64,000 nt of DNA from Diphasiastrum complanatum (taxonomy: Eukaryota > Streptophyta > Lycopodiopsida > Lycopodiales > Lycopodiaceae). Below, one piece after another: positions 42,937 to 54,247 of the stretch. Below the pieces are notes generated by a model. The model was given only the letters and a program-made list of their open reading frames with translations. It had not been told where the DNA came from and ran no database searches. Within the stretch, counting starts at the first letter, position 1. Every line of letters begins with the position of its first letter. Where the stretch lies: the NCBI GenBank assembly GCA_029204225.1, contig CM055092.1, forward strand, positions 64,088,011 through 64,152,010, given 5' to 3'. The position numbers and the translations under genes were made by a program.

Positions 42937-43533
42937 GTTGCAATGATTGATCTCTGATCTTTGACCTGTTCCAATGCACTAAGCACTCTCTTGAATCAAC
43001 AAATGAAACACAAGAAGAAATCACAAAGATTTGGAACCTAAAACCTTACTTTTTCTCTCTTTTCCTCACTTTTTCCTCAATTTTAGCCACTAGTTTTATG
43101 ATTTCTTGATCAAACCAAGACCAAACCTCAATATACTTGCTTTTCCCTCACTCCTAAGATTGAAATACACTCTTGAATCATTCAGCAAACTGAAAATCAG
43201 AGGGTTACATCAATTTTGAAGTTTTTGACATGAAGAAGCAAGAAATTGAATCAAAAAACTATATGCTAGAATGGAAAACTAATAGGATCTTGTTGGATCT
43301 TGCATCTCCCTCTTTCCAAAACAAATTTTGTCTCCTTATTCTGATAAGTACAGAGGGAATTCGCCCTACTTCAATTGAAATGCATACAAATGATGTTTTG
43401 ATCACAAAGATCCAATTTCTACACATAAATCAACAAGATTTTTAGCTAGAAACTTGATTGGAATGCTACAAAAGCAAACTCGCCCACAAATCTCTTCTAA
43501 ATCTGGCAAAACCTGCACATTTGGCCGCCTAAT
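42937..43533 (-). other. Untranslated leader of B
   Basis: About 600 bases between PBS and start codon. AT-rich with no gene. Confidence 0.8.
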
Positions 43534-43545
43534 GCTCTGATACCA
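43534..43545 (-). promoter_or_regulatory. Primer-binding site of B
   Basis: The minus strand reads TGGTATCAGAGC, directly next to the 5' LTR at 43546-44198. Confidence 0.93.
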
Positions 43546-44198
43546 TGTGAAAAACTCAGATCCAAAAGATGCTAAAGTTTCATAAAGATCTTGGCCATGG
43601 AAGTTATGCACATCTAGATTGAAAAAATGATAGAAATTGTGATGTTAAGCATACTAAACATCAACTAAACATCAAGATCTGATCATAAGCTTCCACAAAC
43701 AGAAACTTGCTGTCCCTGTCCGTACTTCAGAGCCTACAACCTGCATTTCACACGTGTGAAGCCATAGCAACAAAGAAATCACAATTCTAGTGGCTAGAAT
43801 GCAAGATATGAACAAAAAAGTGAGAGAGAAGAAGATGGATCTTCAAAGAGCATAACATTCATTCAATAGAATGAAAATGAGATGTGTACATACTCGTGGA
43901 GATGGCTATTTATAGCAGCCATAGTGCCTCTTGGCCACTTGTCTTATGATAGGCTAAAATTGGGGTCCAATAGGATTCACCCATCTACCTAGAAATTTGG
44001 TCAAATAGGAATGCACCAAATTATGAGCCAATAGAAGAGCTCCACACTCGACCTCCTCTAATTAATGTGACCTCAAAAGTAGTGTACACATACTTTGGGC
44101 CTCTACATACATGTATGAACCTATCTCTAACTTTTATTTGGCCATAGGCCTACAAAATCTCAAGTTAGGAAAATACTACTAGTTGACAATTTTTCACA
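43546..44198 (-). repeat. 5' LTR of B
   Basis: 653 bp. Contains the promoter of B on the minus strand, with a CTATAAATAG box near 43908-43917. Palindrome TTCACACGTGTGAA at 43747-43760. Confidence 0.95.
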
Positions 44199-44203
44199 CA
44201 TCT

Positions 44204-47200
44204 CACATGACAAGACATAAGGAATACTTTACATCCTTATTGTCTTATGAGGGAGAAGGTAACATCATCTACACTGCAAATGATGGTCAATGTGACATCA
44301 AAGGCATAGGCACTATTCCTATTTCCCTTTCAACAAATAGGAAAGCAAATCTTGAAAATGTTTTGTACATTCCTTCAATCACTAAGAATTTGCTTAGTGT
44401 AAGTCAAATGATTGACAAAGGACTTGACGTGGAGTTCATTGGAGATGCATGTTTGATAAGTAAATGTGGATCCTTGATTGCTCAAGGTAGGAGGCATGGT
44501 AAACTTTTCAAGCTTGATGCATGTGTGATCTCTAATCATGAAGGATGTATGGCTAGGGAGCAATTGACAAACCAAGAAGTTTGGCACAAGAGGTTGGGCC
44601 ATCCCAACTTCAAATCTTTGGAGGTAATGGCAAAGAAAGAGCTTGTTCTTGGTCTCCCTAAAAGTCTTGTTGCAAACAATAGTGTTTGTGAACATTGTGC
44701 CTTGTCCAAATCTCATAGACTTGCTTATTCTAGATCTACTTCTAGATCTAAAGAAGCTTTTCAACTTGTGCATTCTGATATTCATTCTTCTAGTACAACT
44801 AGCAATGGTGGGGCAAAGATGTATGCAACTTTCATTGATGACTTTAGTAGGTATACTTGGATCTATCTTCTTAAAAGTAAGGATGAAGTGTTTGCTGCAT
44901 TTGTCAAGTTCAAGAATGAAATGGAAAACCAATTCAATACAAAGATCAAATGCTTAAGATCTGATAATGGAGGGGAATACACCTCAAATAGGTTCAAAGA
45001 CTTTTGTATAGCACATGGGATTAAGAGGGAGATGTCTAGTCCTAGGACTCCACAACAGAATGGAGTGGCCGAGAGGAAGAATAGAATCCTTTGTGAATGT
45101 GCCAAGGCAATGAGACTACATGCTAATCTTGCTAAGTCTTTTTGGGGAGAAGCTTTAGCATGTGCTAACTATCTATGTAATAGATGGACAAGTGCTTCCT
45201 TGGATGGTAAAACTCCTCATGAGGTTCTTTATGGTAGAAGGCCGAGTGTCAAGCATTGTAGGATCTTTGGATGTACATGTTTTGTCAATATCACACTTGA
45301 TGATAGAACTAAAGAAGATCCTTCATCAAAGAAGGGTGTGTTTGTTGGCTATAGTGAAGTAAGCAAGGCTTACAAAGTGTACATTCCTTCTACAAAGAAA
45401 GTTGTCATAAGTAGGGATGTCATCTTTCATGAAGAGAATGTTTCCAATGTTGTTGATGTTGATGTTGATGTGCCTACTAATCATCATGATGTGCAAGATG
45501 TCTTGGATGAAGATGGAGATGCCACTCCAAAGCAAACTTCAAGGAAGACTCAAAGGCAAAGGGCTAAGCCATCAAGGCTAACCTATGATGAAAAAGGAAA
45601 GCAAGTGGTGGACAACTCTAACTTTGCTTTTCTTACCTCTTTTGATGAACCAACTTGTGTAGGTGAAGCAATTCAAAAGAAGGAATGGATCCAAGCCATG
45701 GATCATGAGCATCAAGCACTCATCAAAAGCAACACATGGAGGTTGGTAAAGCTTCCAAAGGACAAGAAGGCAATTGGTTGTAAGTGGATCTTCAAGATCA
45801 AGACAAATCAAGATGGATCAATCAACAAGTACAAGGCAAGGTTGGTGGCAAAGGGGTATGCTCAAGAATATGGTATTGACTATGATGAGACCTTTGCACC
45901 CGTGGCAAAGATGGTAACTATTCGAATCCTAATCTCTCTTGCAACTCTTTATGATTGGGATATGTGGCAAATGGATGTTACTAATGCCTTCTTGAATGGT
46001 GATCTTGAAGAAGATATTTACATGGAGCAACCCGAGGGCTATGTTTCACATGATGAGCCTAATCATGTGTGCTATCTCCAAAAGAGTTTGTATGGGCTAA
46101 AGCAAGCACCAAGGAGTTGGTATGCTAAGCTCAATTCCTTCTTACTTTCTCAAAACTTTGTTATGAGTGAGTATGATCATTCTCTCTACTTTAGATTGAA
46201 TGAAAATGATATCACTTTACTTTTGATCTATGTTGATGACATTATCTTAAGTGGTGGTAACAATCTAGATATAGATGAAATCAAGATGGCACTCAAAAGA
46301 GAGTTTGAAATTCAAGATCTTGGTAAACTTCATTATATCTTAGGAATAGAGATTATTAGAACTTCTAAATCTACATTCATATGTCAAGAAAAGTATGTTA
46401 ACTCTATTCTAAAAAGGTTTCATATGGAAGATTGTAAAGTTGTTTCTACTCCTATGGAATCAAATGTAAAGCTAACTACAAGAAGTAATGAAAGATCCTT
46501 CAAGGACATTACTCTCTATAGAAAGCTAATAGGATCTCTTATATGGTTAACCATCACAAGACCTGATCTAAGCTTTGTGGTTGGTAAACTAAGTCAATTT
46601 ATGCAAGATCCTAGTGAGGCTCATTGGAAGCTAGGAAAGAGAGTACTTAGATACATCTCGGGATCTAGAGATTTTGGCATCTTGTATGGAGGTACTACAC
46701 CTAACCTTTGTGGATTTTCAGATTCAGATTTTGCAGGTGATCAAATGGATAGGAAGTCAACAAGTGCCTTTGCAATCTATCTTGGAGATGGAGTGGTCTC
46801 ATGGCTATCAAAGAAGCAACCAACTATCTCTCTATCTTCCACCGAAGCCGAGTACAAGGCATTAACAACATGCACCAAGGAGATTCTTTGGATCAAGAGG
46901 ATGTTATTGGATCTTCACTTGCTGGAACCATAGAAGACTCCAATCATACTTTGTGATAACCTTTCAGCCCAAAGCTTGGCAAGCAATCCTGTTTTTCATG
47001 CAAGGAGCAAGCACATTGAGATTGCTCACCATTTTGTGAGAGATCAAGTCATTGCCAAAGAGGTGGAGCTTCAACATGTCTCTTCAAAGGAGTGTGTGGC
47101 TAATATCTTCACCAAACCATTGGGAAAGGACCTATATTTAATGCATAGATCTAATCTTGGAATGTGCTCAAAGACTATGTTGAAACTAGCATCCAATGTT

Positions 47201-47215
47201 GAAGAGGGAGTGTGA
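44204..47215 (+). pseudogene. Copia pol of A (3' part of split gag-pol) with one TAG stop
   Basis: Resumes at HMTRHKEYF, completing the protease active-site region split by B. The integrase finger follows (VWHKRLGHPNF, CEHCALSK), then the D-D-E core (LVHSDIHSS, CLRSDNGGEYTS, QQNGVAERKNR). RT carries DVTNAFLNGDLEEDIYM and LLIYVDDIILSGG (about 46224-46262). RNase H carries DSDFAGDQMDRKSTSAF and SSTEAEYKAL. A TAG at 46931-46933 follows LLDLHLLEP; the same frame then continues through KTPIILCDNLSAQ and SKHIEIAHHFVRDQV to VEEGV and a TGA inside the 3' LTR at 47215. The stop removes the RNase H C-terminus. Everything else is open. Confidence 0.94.
47201..47210 (+). promoter_or_regulatory. Polypurine tract of A
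   Basis: GAAGAGGGAG directly before the 3' LTR; it also encodes the last residues of gag-pol. Confidence 0.9.
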
Positions 47216-47865
47216 AAATTGTCAACATTTCCTAGCTAGTTTGAGGCCTAAATTGGCTAAAATTGTAAATAGTTTTGGTTCTGGAGTTTCACACGTGTGA
47301 ACCAGGCCACAATGTTTTTATTTACTGTATTTTTTCAGTATGATGAAGTGTCAAACTTCATACCCTTCAAAATGAGACCATTTTGATGTATTTTGGTCAT
47401 ATAAGCCATTTTTAGCTATTTTTCCTATATAGGGAATATCTAGGGTCAAGTACCTTCTAGAGAGAGGAGAGAGAGTCATCTTCCTCATCCATAAATAGTA
47501 GGGAAGTCGTGGAGAACAGGTTGGAGAAACCTTTTGTATGCTTCATTGAGATCAATAGATCATTGTCATTGTTTCTTCCTCCATTGAGAGCATTGTTGTG
47601 TGTATTGTCTTCAAGCTATTGTGTATGATCTTAGGTGCTTTCCAAAAGTGATAGGCTGATGTATTATGGACTGTATAATGCTATTTTGGGCCGCACTTGA
47701 TGTTTATGGAAGTTTCCATTTGTGATAAATGCTTTTTGATCAAGTTCTTTGCATTCTAGGTAGCATAGAATGTGTTGCCAATTCCTAGCTTATGTAGTTT
47801 GGAGTGCAAGCATTCAAGCCAATGATCTTGGAGTTTAGATCCACTTAGGATCTGTATTTTTCACA
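47211..47865 (+). repeat. 3' LTR of A
   Basis: 655 bp, same as 35569-36223 by eye. Followed by the AAACT target duplication and D interior. Confidence 0.95.
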
Positions 47866-49224
47866 AAACTCACTAAGCATGGGTGATATCCAGTATCAGT
47901 TGGGTTTTTCCTGAAAAGGGAAAGACTAGGATCCTCTTCAGAGATTGGCAACAAGATGGATCGAGCCATAATCCTAACAGATGGGAAGCAAAGTGTTGGA
48001 AAGGCTTTTTGTCTAGAGAACTCTACTCTAAGTCTGATCAGCTGATTTTATAAGTGGAGGGGAACTATCACACACACCTCTCTCTTGGGGCAAATTTTGA
48101 ATGAAAGTTGATCAAAACGGGGGCAAATTTAAGGTGACCTAGCCATACTCACACGAGGAGACTGGCTAACTTTGGACCTAATAAGTCCACAAGTTTTTGT
48201 TGTGGAAAGGAAAGCTTGTTATAGGCTTTTTCTGGACCAGCAATGATGAGAAAACATATGAGTACGCTGGCTTGTGTTATGTGTAAGGCAGCTGATCAAT
48301 GAAGGAACTGTGAAAGTTGAGTCTTGCATGAGAGACTTGGTATTTCGAATGGACGCTAAGGGACAGTTCGCGTTGAGATCGGACTAGTGCAAACTCTGGG
48401 TGCATGTGGCTGATTCAAAGAGAGCTACTTGAAGCCAAGCTCGATGTACATTTCTTGTTTTGACTGTGAGGCAACTGACCAGTGATGAAATTGTGAAAGT
48501 CAAGTTTTGCGCGACAGACATGGTGCTTGAAACAATCGCGAAGAGATAGTTAGTATGCGGATCAAACTGGTGCGACCCTTTGGCTTTCCACGAGGTCAAT
48601 GGTTACATTTGGGCTGATTCAAAGAGCTACTTCAAGCTAAGTGAGAGGTGCATTGCGAAGTACTCAATCTTTGCCTACCTTAAAGAGCCAAGATTGTAAA
48701 GTATCAAGATCAGTCTGGGACCAGGAGAGAAATCAAGGTGCAGAAGCAACAAGGCATGGAGTGGACCATAAAGTGGGCAATCAAACGATGAATCCTTTGG
48801 CTCAGGGAGCCTTGACACCTGTGCGGAACTGATCAAATCTGGAGCTCAGGGAGCTCAACACAAAGTGCATCAAGGACAAATCAGGAGCTCAAAGGAGTTC
48901 CAAAGTCGAAAGTCAGAAGCGACAGGGGCGAACATTTCAAAGAAAGGCCTCTGTCACCAGTTAATAAGGTTCTTGGGTTTTACAAAAGCGATATCAAATC
49001 TACGCTTTTTCCAGACAAAGAGATATTTTCAAGTTATGTAATTTTGTAGTACAAAGAGTTGAGCCTCCGACTTGTGGTGTGCCAGCTTCAATGTTAATAA
49101 AAAGTGGCCAGTAAATTGAGTACTGTGCCAAGTAGCTTAAATGTATAGTTATTTTAATTGGGAGACACCTTTACTTTAATCTGACATCTGATGAGGATAT
49201 CAGATTTTATAAAGGTGGAGTGGA
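47866..49224 (+). other. Interior of D, second half, with polypurine tract
   Basis: Non-coding, collinear with the minus strand of E from about 9400 to 8048. Short open frames lack domains. Ends with AAAGGTGGAGTGGA (49211-49224), the polypurine tract. Confidence 0.8.
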
Positions 49225-50437
49225 TGTTGTAAACCTACCTTCATAAGCTTTACTTCCGGCGCCACTGGCGCCAACATTGTCCCCGACGTCAGTAGTGCCC
49301 CTGCTGCTCCCGGCGCCGGCGCCACTGTGACCAGAATCCAACCGGCGCCAAGTCCTTATGGCTGAAAATCTTTGATCGGTTCTAGCGAAGTCCAGAGAGC
49401 TTAGATCGATGTGCAATCACCTCACATGATCTAGGCATGATCAAAGGAAGCCTGGGGATCAATAAAATCTAGAGAGAGAAAATGACTTTCTAGATAGTGA
49501 AAATCCTAGAGAGAAAAAAACATGCTTTACCAGCTTGGGTAGAGTGCTTGGTATGAGGGGGGGTGCCGAATCCCACCAATACTATAGGGGAATGCGGGTT
49601 GCGACTTAGGACGAGCTCCAACCAAGTCTCAGCCTCCCTTGCTGGAATGTTGTCATGGCTCTTGCCTTGGCATGCTAGCGCGCCGGAGACTAGGGTTGGT
49701 CACACACTTGAAATGTAACCTTCTCAGATTTATCAATAAAGTGGGATTTTCCTCAAACTGACTCTGATTACCTTCTGCGTTTCTGTGTTCGGTAAAAGCG
49801 CCAGTTGTAAGGCCCCTTCAAGTTGGCACATAGCTGAGGGTCGTATCCCGGTATGCTAGTGGTATGCCGTCGGGACCATTCGGTCCGTGGCGCCAGCGAT
49901 ATGCTGTCGGGACCATTTGGTCCAGGAACTGGTTGTCTCCATATCTGTCGCGGCTTGTGCTTCTGAGTGTTCCTTGCATGAACGTGAATGGGTTGAGCTC
50001 TTGGGGAACGGGCTCTAACCTATCGGCTGAGTTGGATGGCTTGCTTGGGTGGACGTTACCTGTTTATGGCTGTCCAGTCTGGCGTGGCAGTAGGTTGGCT
50101 TCCAATGCTCGTGACGAAGCTTTCAGTTGGTTAAGTCTGATGTAAGTCAGACCGTTTGCTTGGAATGGATGTTACTCGTTTGTAACGAAGCTTCGAGTTG
50201 GTTAAGTTTGATGTATGTCGGCGGCTTGCTTGGAGGGAAGTCGCCCACATCGGGACCCCCAATTTGGCATGGAGCCAGGTTGGATCTCAATGTTGGTTTT
50301 CGGAACTTCAAGTTGGTTAAGTCTGATCGTTGTTGGCGAGTTGGCTGCTTGTATGTCAAGTGGGTTTGGATGGCAAGAGTTGAAGGATGGGAAGCTAAGT
50401 CGTGGTTCCTGGCTCCCTTTGGGATGCCTGCGCTACA
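49225..50437 (+). repeat. 3' LTR of D
   Basis: 1213 bp, TGTTGTAAACC...GCGCTACA; GGCGCC-rich start; AATAAA near 49736. Followed without spacer by another partial LTR of the same family. Confidence 0.88.
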
Positions 50438-52075
50438 GTTGTCCTGGCACTCGCCTTGGCATGCCAGCTCCCCGGAGATCAGGGTCGGTCACACACTTGA
50501 AATGTAACCTTCTCACATTTATCAATAAAGTGAGATTTTTCTCAAATTCACTCTGATTATCTTCTGGGTTTCAGTGTTTGATAAAAGCGCCAGTTGTAAG
50601 GCCGCTTCAAAATTTTTAAGTTGGCACATAGCTGAGAGTCGTATCCCGGGATGCCAGCGGTAGGCCGTCGGGACCATTCGGTCTGTGGCGTCAGCGGTAT
50701 GTTGTCGGGACCATTTGGTCCAAGAACTGGTTGTCTCCATATTTGGTGCGACTTGTGGTTCTAAGTGTTCCTTGCATGAACGTGAATGGGTTAATCTCTT
50801 GAGGAATGGGCTCTAACCTGTAGGCTGAGTTGGATGGCTTGCTTGGGTGGAAGTTACCTGTTTATGGTTGTCCAGTCTGGCGTGGCGCCAGGTTGGCTTC
50901 CAGTGCTCATGACGAAGCTTTCAGTTTGTCAAGTCTGATGTAAGTCAGACCACTTGCTTGGAATGGATGTTACTCGTTTGTAACGAAGCTTTGAGTTGGT
51001 TAAGTTTGATGTATGTCGGGCGGCTTGCTTGGAGGGAAGTCACCCACATCGGGACCCCCGATCTGGCATGGCGCCAGGTTGGATCTCAATGTTGGTTTCT
51101 GAACTTTCAGTTGGTTAAGTCTGATCGTTGTTGGCAAGTTGGCTGCTTGTATGTCAAGTGGGTTTGGACGGCAAGGGTTGAATGCTGGGAAGCTAAGTCG
51201 TGGTTCTCGGCTCCCTTTGGGATGCCTGCACTACATGTGGTATCAGAGCCGACTGGCCGGTCAGCTATGCGGATCTCGCGGAAATGGCCACTGTTTCATG
51301 AAGACAACTGCTGTGCAAGGTGCTGCCCACAGTGTAAGCATGGGTGCGTCCACGGTCGGGGCGGTCGGCAGTATGGGGGACTTGATGAGTCATGGTGCTG
51401 CCCTTGTGGTGTCAGCACGGTCAATTTTTGCAGTTCGGGCCTGGCGCTGTCTGCACGTAGGACAGATGAGGCAGTGTGCTGCCATTAGGTTGGTGTAAGC
51501 ACGGTCTATGCCTTGTGGGGTGCGGGCGACATATTCGAACTGTACGAGTTAACCATTGATATAGAGATGCTGCTCAAATTTGGGTGTAAAGCACGGGTTG
51601 TTAGCTACGGTGCGAGATAGCTGCCGATCATTTAGCTATAAGGGCTATCGACCAAAAAGTGGTGGGGCATGACTGAGGCAATGTGCTGCTTAATGGTGAA
51701 AGCATGGATAGTTGGAGGGGTGTCCTATGTGGGCTGATTCTGTGATCAATTTGTATGGGCGTGGCCAGGCAAAGGTTCGTTGGTAGGACCATCTCAAGGG
51801 GAACCTTGTCTTTGTTACTTGTTAGTAAACATGCGTAAGTGTCTTACTTGTATGTATTCATGGTGAGTCTTAGTACTCGTGCTTTGCCTGGTTTGCATGA
51901 TTGCTTGTGATACAAAGAGCTGATGGCTCAAGAAGGAACCTTTCTTTTGAAGGCTGATACCATCAAACAAAGAGGACTACAGAATCTGTGGGGCGGATTT
52001 GCAGTTCAAGTACTCGCACGTGAACGGCAACGAAACGACTCAATGTTTGCAAAGGATGGATGGCTAGCCTGTTTC
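50438..52075 (+). mobile_element. Fragment of the same non-coding LTR family (partial LTR, PBS, interior)
   Basis: Starts inside an LTR (GTTGTCCTGGCACTCGCC) and reaches the LTR end CACTACA at 51235. PBS at 51238-51250, then interior collinear with C to about 52075, where it breaks into a gypsy integrase on the other strand. It directly abuts the 3' LTR of D, so it is either a tandem relic produced by recombination between LTRs or an older copy into which D landed. Contains the repeated TGCTGC...AGCACGG units. Confidence 0.8.
51238..51250 (+). promoter_or_regulatory. Primer-binding site of the 50-52 kb fragment
   Basis: TGGTATCAGAGCC two bases after the LTR end. Confidence 0.85.
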
Positions 52076-52640
52076 TATAAGCAAGTCCAAAACTTTCCGA
52101 CGAACTTGGTGTCTTGGTCAGAAATAATCGTTCTAGGTAGGCCATGGTATTTGAAGACACATTTGAAAAATAACCTCGCCACTTCTTCAGCTGTCACTAA
52201 AGTTTTAGTTGGTACAAGGTGAGCTTGTTTTGAAAAACGGTCAACCACCACATAAATTGAGTCAAAACCCTGGCAACGTGGTAGTTGAACAATAAAATCC
52301 ATGCTCACTGAGTCCCAAGGGTATGCTGGTTCTGGTAATGGCTGGAGTAGTCCTGCTGGGGCTAGTGGTTCCACCTTCACTTGTTGACATGTAGGACATG
52401 TTTGCACATAGGATTCAACGTCTACCCACATATCTGGCCAATAGAAGCCTCTCTTGAGGAGTTCATACATGTGATTCACCCCTGGATCTCCGACGGCTAG
52501 TACGTCATGATGCTCCCTCAAGATTTTCTTCTTCAAGTTGATGTTGTCTGGAACATATACTCTGCGTTGTTTATAAACAACCATTTGGTCTTTCCAAGTG
52601 CCATCACCATTATGATTGAGGGATAATTTGTCCATCCATG
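52075..52640 (-). pseudogene. Ty3/gypsy integrase fused downstream of a copia Gag
   Basis: On the minus strand, MDKLSLNHNG (copia Gag sequence as in H) continues without a stop into MVVYKQRRVYVPDNINLKKK and REHHDVLAVGDPGVNHMYEL, the gypsy integrase zinc region with YVQTCPTCQQVK (CxxC). Then come SVSMDFIVQLPRCQGFDSIY (first catalytic Asp), VVDRFSKQAHLVP and IISDQDTKFVGKFW (second Asp). The frame is cut at 52075 by the neighbouring LTR-element fragment, before the catalytic Glu, so the enzyme is incomplete. The join lies near 52600-52610. Confidence 0.8.
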
Positions 52641-53219
52641 ATAAGCTTGTTCTCATGTCTTGATTCTTCAGCAATAAGAACACCTTGTAATGCCTGCAAG
52701 CTAGGTAGCTCTTCCTTGATAACATAGGATTGGACAAGATTGTCATAATCATCTTTCAAGCCATTGAGAATGACTTGGACTAGCCCACTTTGTTTGATGG
52801 AATCTCCAATACAAGAAAGGTCTCTATGGATGTCTTTGACTCTCAATATATAATTGGTTGCACTCTCATCACCCCTTTGGCAACTTTGGAAGATTTGGTT
52901 CCTTAGCCTAGAAGTATTCTTGGCCTCAAAGATAGCCTTGAGTGAGTCCCAAGCTTCCTTGACCGAGTTGCAATCACCAATCTCTCTCAATATCTCATTA
53001 GAGAAATTCATCTTGATATAGTGTAGAGACATTCTAGCTCTCTTCTTATATCTTTGAACTTCTTGGAGCACTTGAGGCTCCTGAGTCCTCCTCAAGTCCA
53101 AGAACTATGTCCATCACATCTTGGAGTATCAAGATTGACTCCATCCTTACCTTCCAAATAGAATAATTGGAGGTAGTTAATCTCTCACTTGATTCCAATA
53201 GGAAGGAACCCATGGAAGC
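52605..53219 (-). pseudogene. Copia Gag, H family, frameshifted
   Basis: Starts MASMGSFLLESSERLTTSNY (about 53219), continues NYSIWKVRMESILILQDVM, then shifts near 53090 to PQVLQEVQRYKKRARMSLHY, AWDSLKAIFEAKNTSRLRNQ and VQVILNGLKDDYDNLVQSYV. It shifts again near 52630. It lacks the zinc knuckle because gypsy integrase sequence begins there. It is closest to Gag of H, with a short deletion after NTSRL. Confidence 0.85.
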
Positions 53220-53451
53220 CATCAAATGTAGTGGAGATATCTTGTAATGAACAATAAAGTGTTGCTTCTCTCTCACTATAGGATCCAACATTAGAAAAAA
53301 TTTAGCCATGGAAAGGGCCCTATAAGGATTGCCACATAGGATGACAATTTTCTGGCAATGTCAATACTAAAATAGAATCTTTTGGTGCCCGTAGTCCTGC
53401 CCACACGGTCTTCGATGGTTAGCTATTATGTGCATAGTATAGTCTATGGTT

Positions 53452-53760
53452 GAAAAAAAATCATAACTTTTGAATGACAACTCGGATTGAGACGGTTATG
53501 GTGCCATTAGAAAGCCCTCGACGAGAGCTTTTCAACGACATCAACATGACCCTCGGTTCAAACTGGTCAGCTGCGCTTGAAAGAGATATCCGGTTGACCA
53601 AGTGTTGACCAACCAAAAATCTGGCTAGCCATAACTTCTTCACCGTAGCTCAAAACTGGGTCATCTTGGATTTCATTGGAAAGCTCAATTTGAGGCCTTT
53701 CTAATGTCATCGTATTCGTCTCAATCCGAGTTGTCATTCAAAAGTTACACTATTTTTTTT
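53452..53760. repeat. Hairpin-type inverted repeat with a perfect 30-bp stem
   Basis: 53465-53494 and 53717-53746 are exact reverse complements over 30 bases (AACTTTTGAATGACA at the left end). Looser complementarity extends inward (CATTAGAAAG words) and outward (A/T tract, then AGTATAG). The loop of about 220 bp is non-coding. Flanks show no clear target duplication, so a MITE is possible but not proven. Confidence 0.8.
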
Positions 53761-54247
53761 GCTGAGTTGCATACTATACTACAGATAAAATGGCTTATGT
53801 TGGAGGGTTTGCGGATCCCAAGACAACCCTAACCCTAGTTAATAAGTGAGAGGGATTTGGCACCCTACGTGTGTAAGTCCAACCCAATGATCACATAGTT
53901 ATTTGATTGACCAGTTAAAAGTTAATAAAAGGACTTTAGGCCTTTTTGCGAGACTTTTAATGTCGCAGGGCCTAAATGTCAAGTTAGTGAATAAAGTTGG
54001 GTTTCCCTCCAATTTTGATGGTTCTCACACTTTTTTAAATTCAAATAAAAAGAGAGGCAAGACTAGACCAATAGGATTCAGAGGCCAAGGTCCTCCTCTC
54101 TACTATAAAAAAGGACCACCTCGAGTTGCTCCTGATGTTCATTTCCTCATTTCAATAAAGCAGATTGGTTCTCTTTAGAAATGGATTGATGAATGTCCTT
54201 GCTCTTCCTCTCTTTTCTTCCATTTCTCATGCTTTCTTTGGATTTTG
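53761..54247 (+). other. Non-coding stretch with a TATA box and polyadenylation-type signal
   Basis: CTATAAAAAAGG near 54104 is followed about 50 bases on by AATAAAG near 54155. That spacing is typical of LTR U3-R borders, and a TGTTGGAGGG at 53797 could be an LTR start, but I find no matching end or partner. No gene is seen. Confidence 0.35.

Larger units (their letters stand above)
38338..44198 (-). mobile_element. Intact Ty1/copia element B, TSD CATCT
   Basis: 5861 bp with two 653-bp LTRs (38338-38990 and 43546-44198) that look identical by eye, TGTGAAAA...TTTTCACA ends, and CATCT on both sides (38333-38337 and 44199-44203). PBS at 43534-43545 and polypurine tract at 38991-39000, both on the minus strand. 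One uninterrupted 1316-codon gag-pol frame carries all domains. All features expected of an autonomous element are present. It inserted inside A, opposite to A's orientation. Whether it is transcribed cannot be seen. Confidence 0.96.
35569..47865 (+). mobile_element. Ty1/copia element A, TSD AAACT, split by B
   Basis: Two 655-bp LTRs (35569-36223 and 47211-47865) look identical by eye and are flanked by AAACT (35564-35568 and 47866-47870). PBS at 36224-36235, polypurine tract at 47201-47210. Gag-pol starts at 37396, is split by B at 38337/44204 and resumes in the same frame once B and one CATCT copy are removed. Without B it is about 6.4 kb. A single TAG at 46931-46933 interrupts RNase H. Near-identical LTRs mean A inserted recently. 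Confidence 0.95.
34046..50437 (+). mobile_element. Non-coding LTR element D, 5'-truncated, hosting nested A and B
   Basis: A partial 5' LTR (34046-34628), interior (34629-35568), then after the nested copia elements the rest of the interior (47866-49224) and a full 3' LTR (49225-50437, 1213 bp). The two interior halves join precisely at the AAACT target duplication of A and match the uninterrupted sequence of E (near 9395-9430, minus strand). The 45 bp that hold the PBS in C (28712-28756) are missing here. No proteins are encoded. Confidence 0.85.

Noticed and set aside
53820-53840. Telomere-like ACCCTAACCCTAG
   Set aside because: The unit is CCCTAA rather than CCCTAAA and only two copies; could be chance in an AT-rich spacer.
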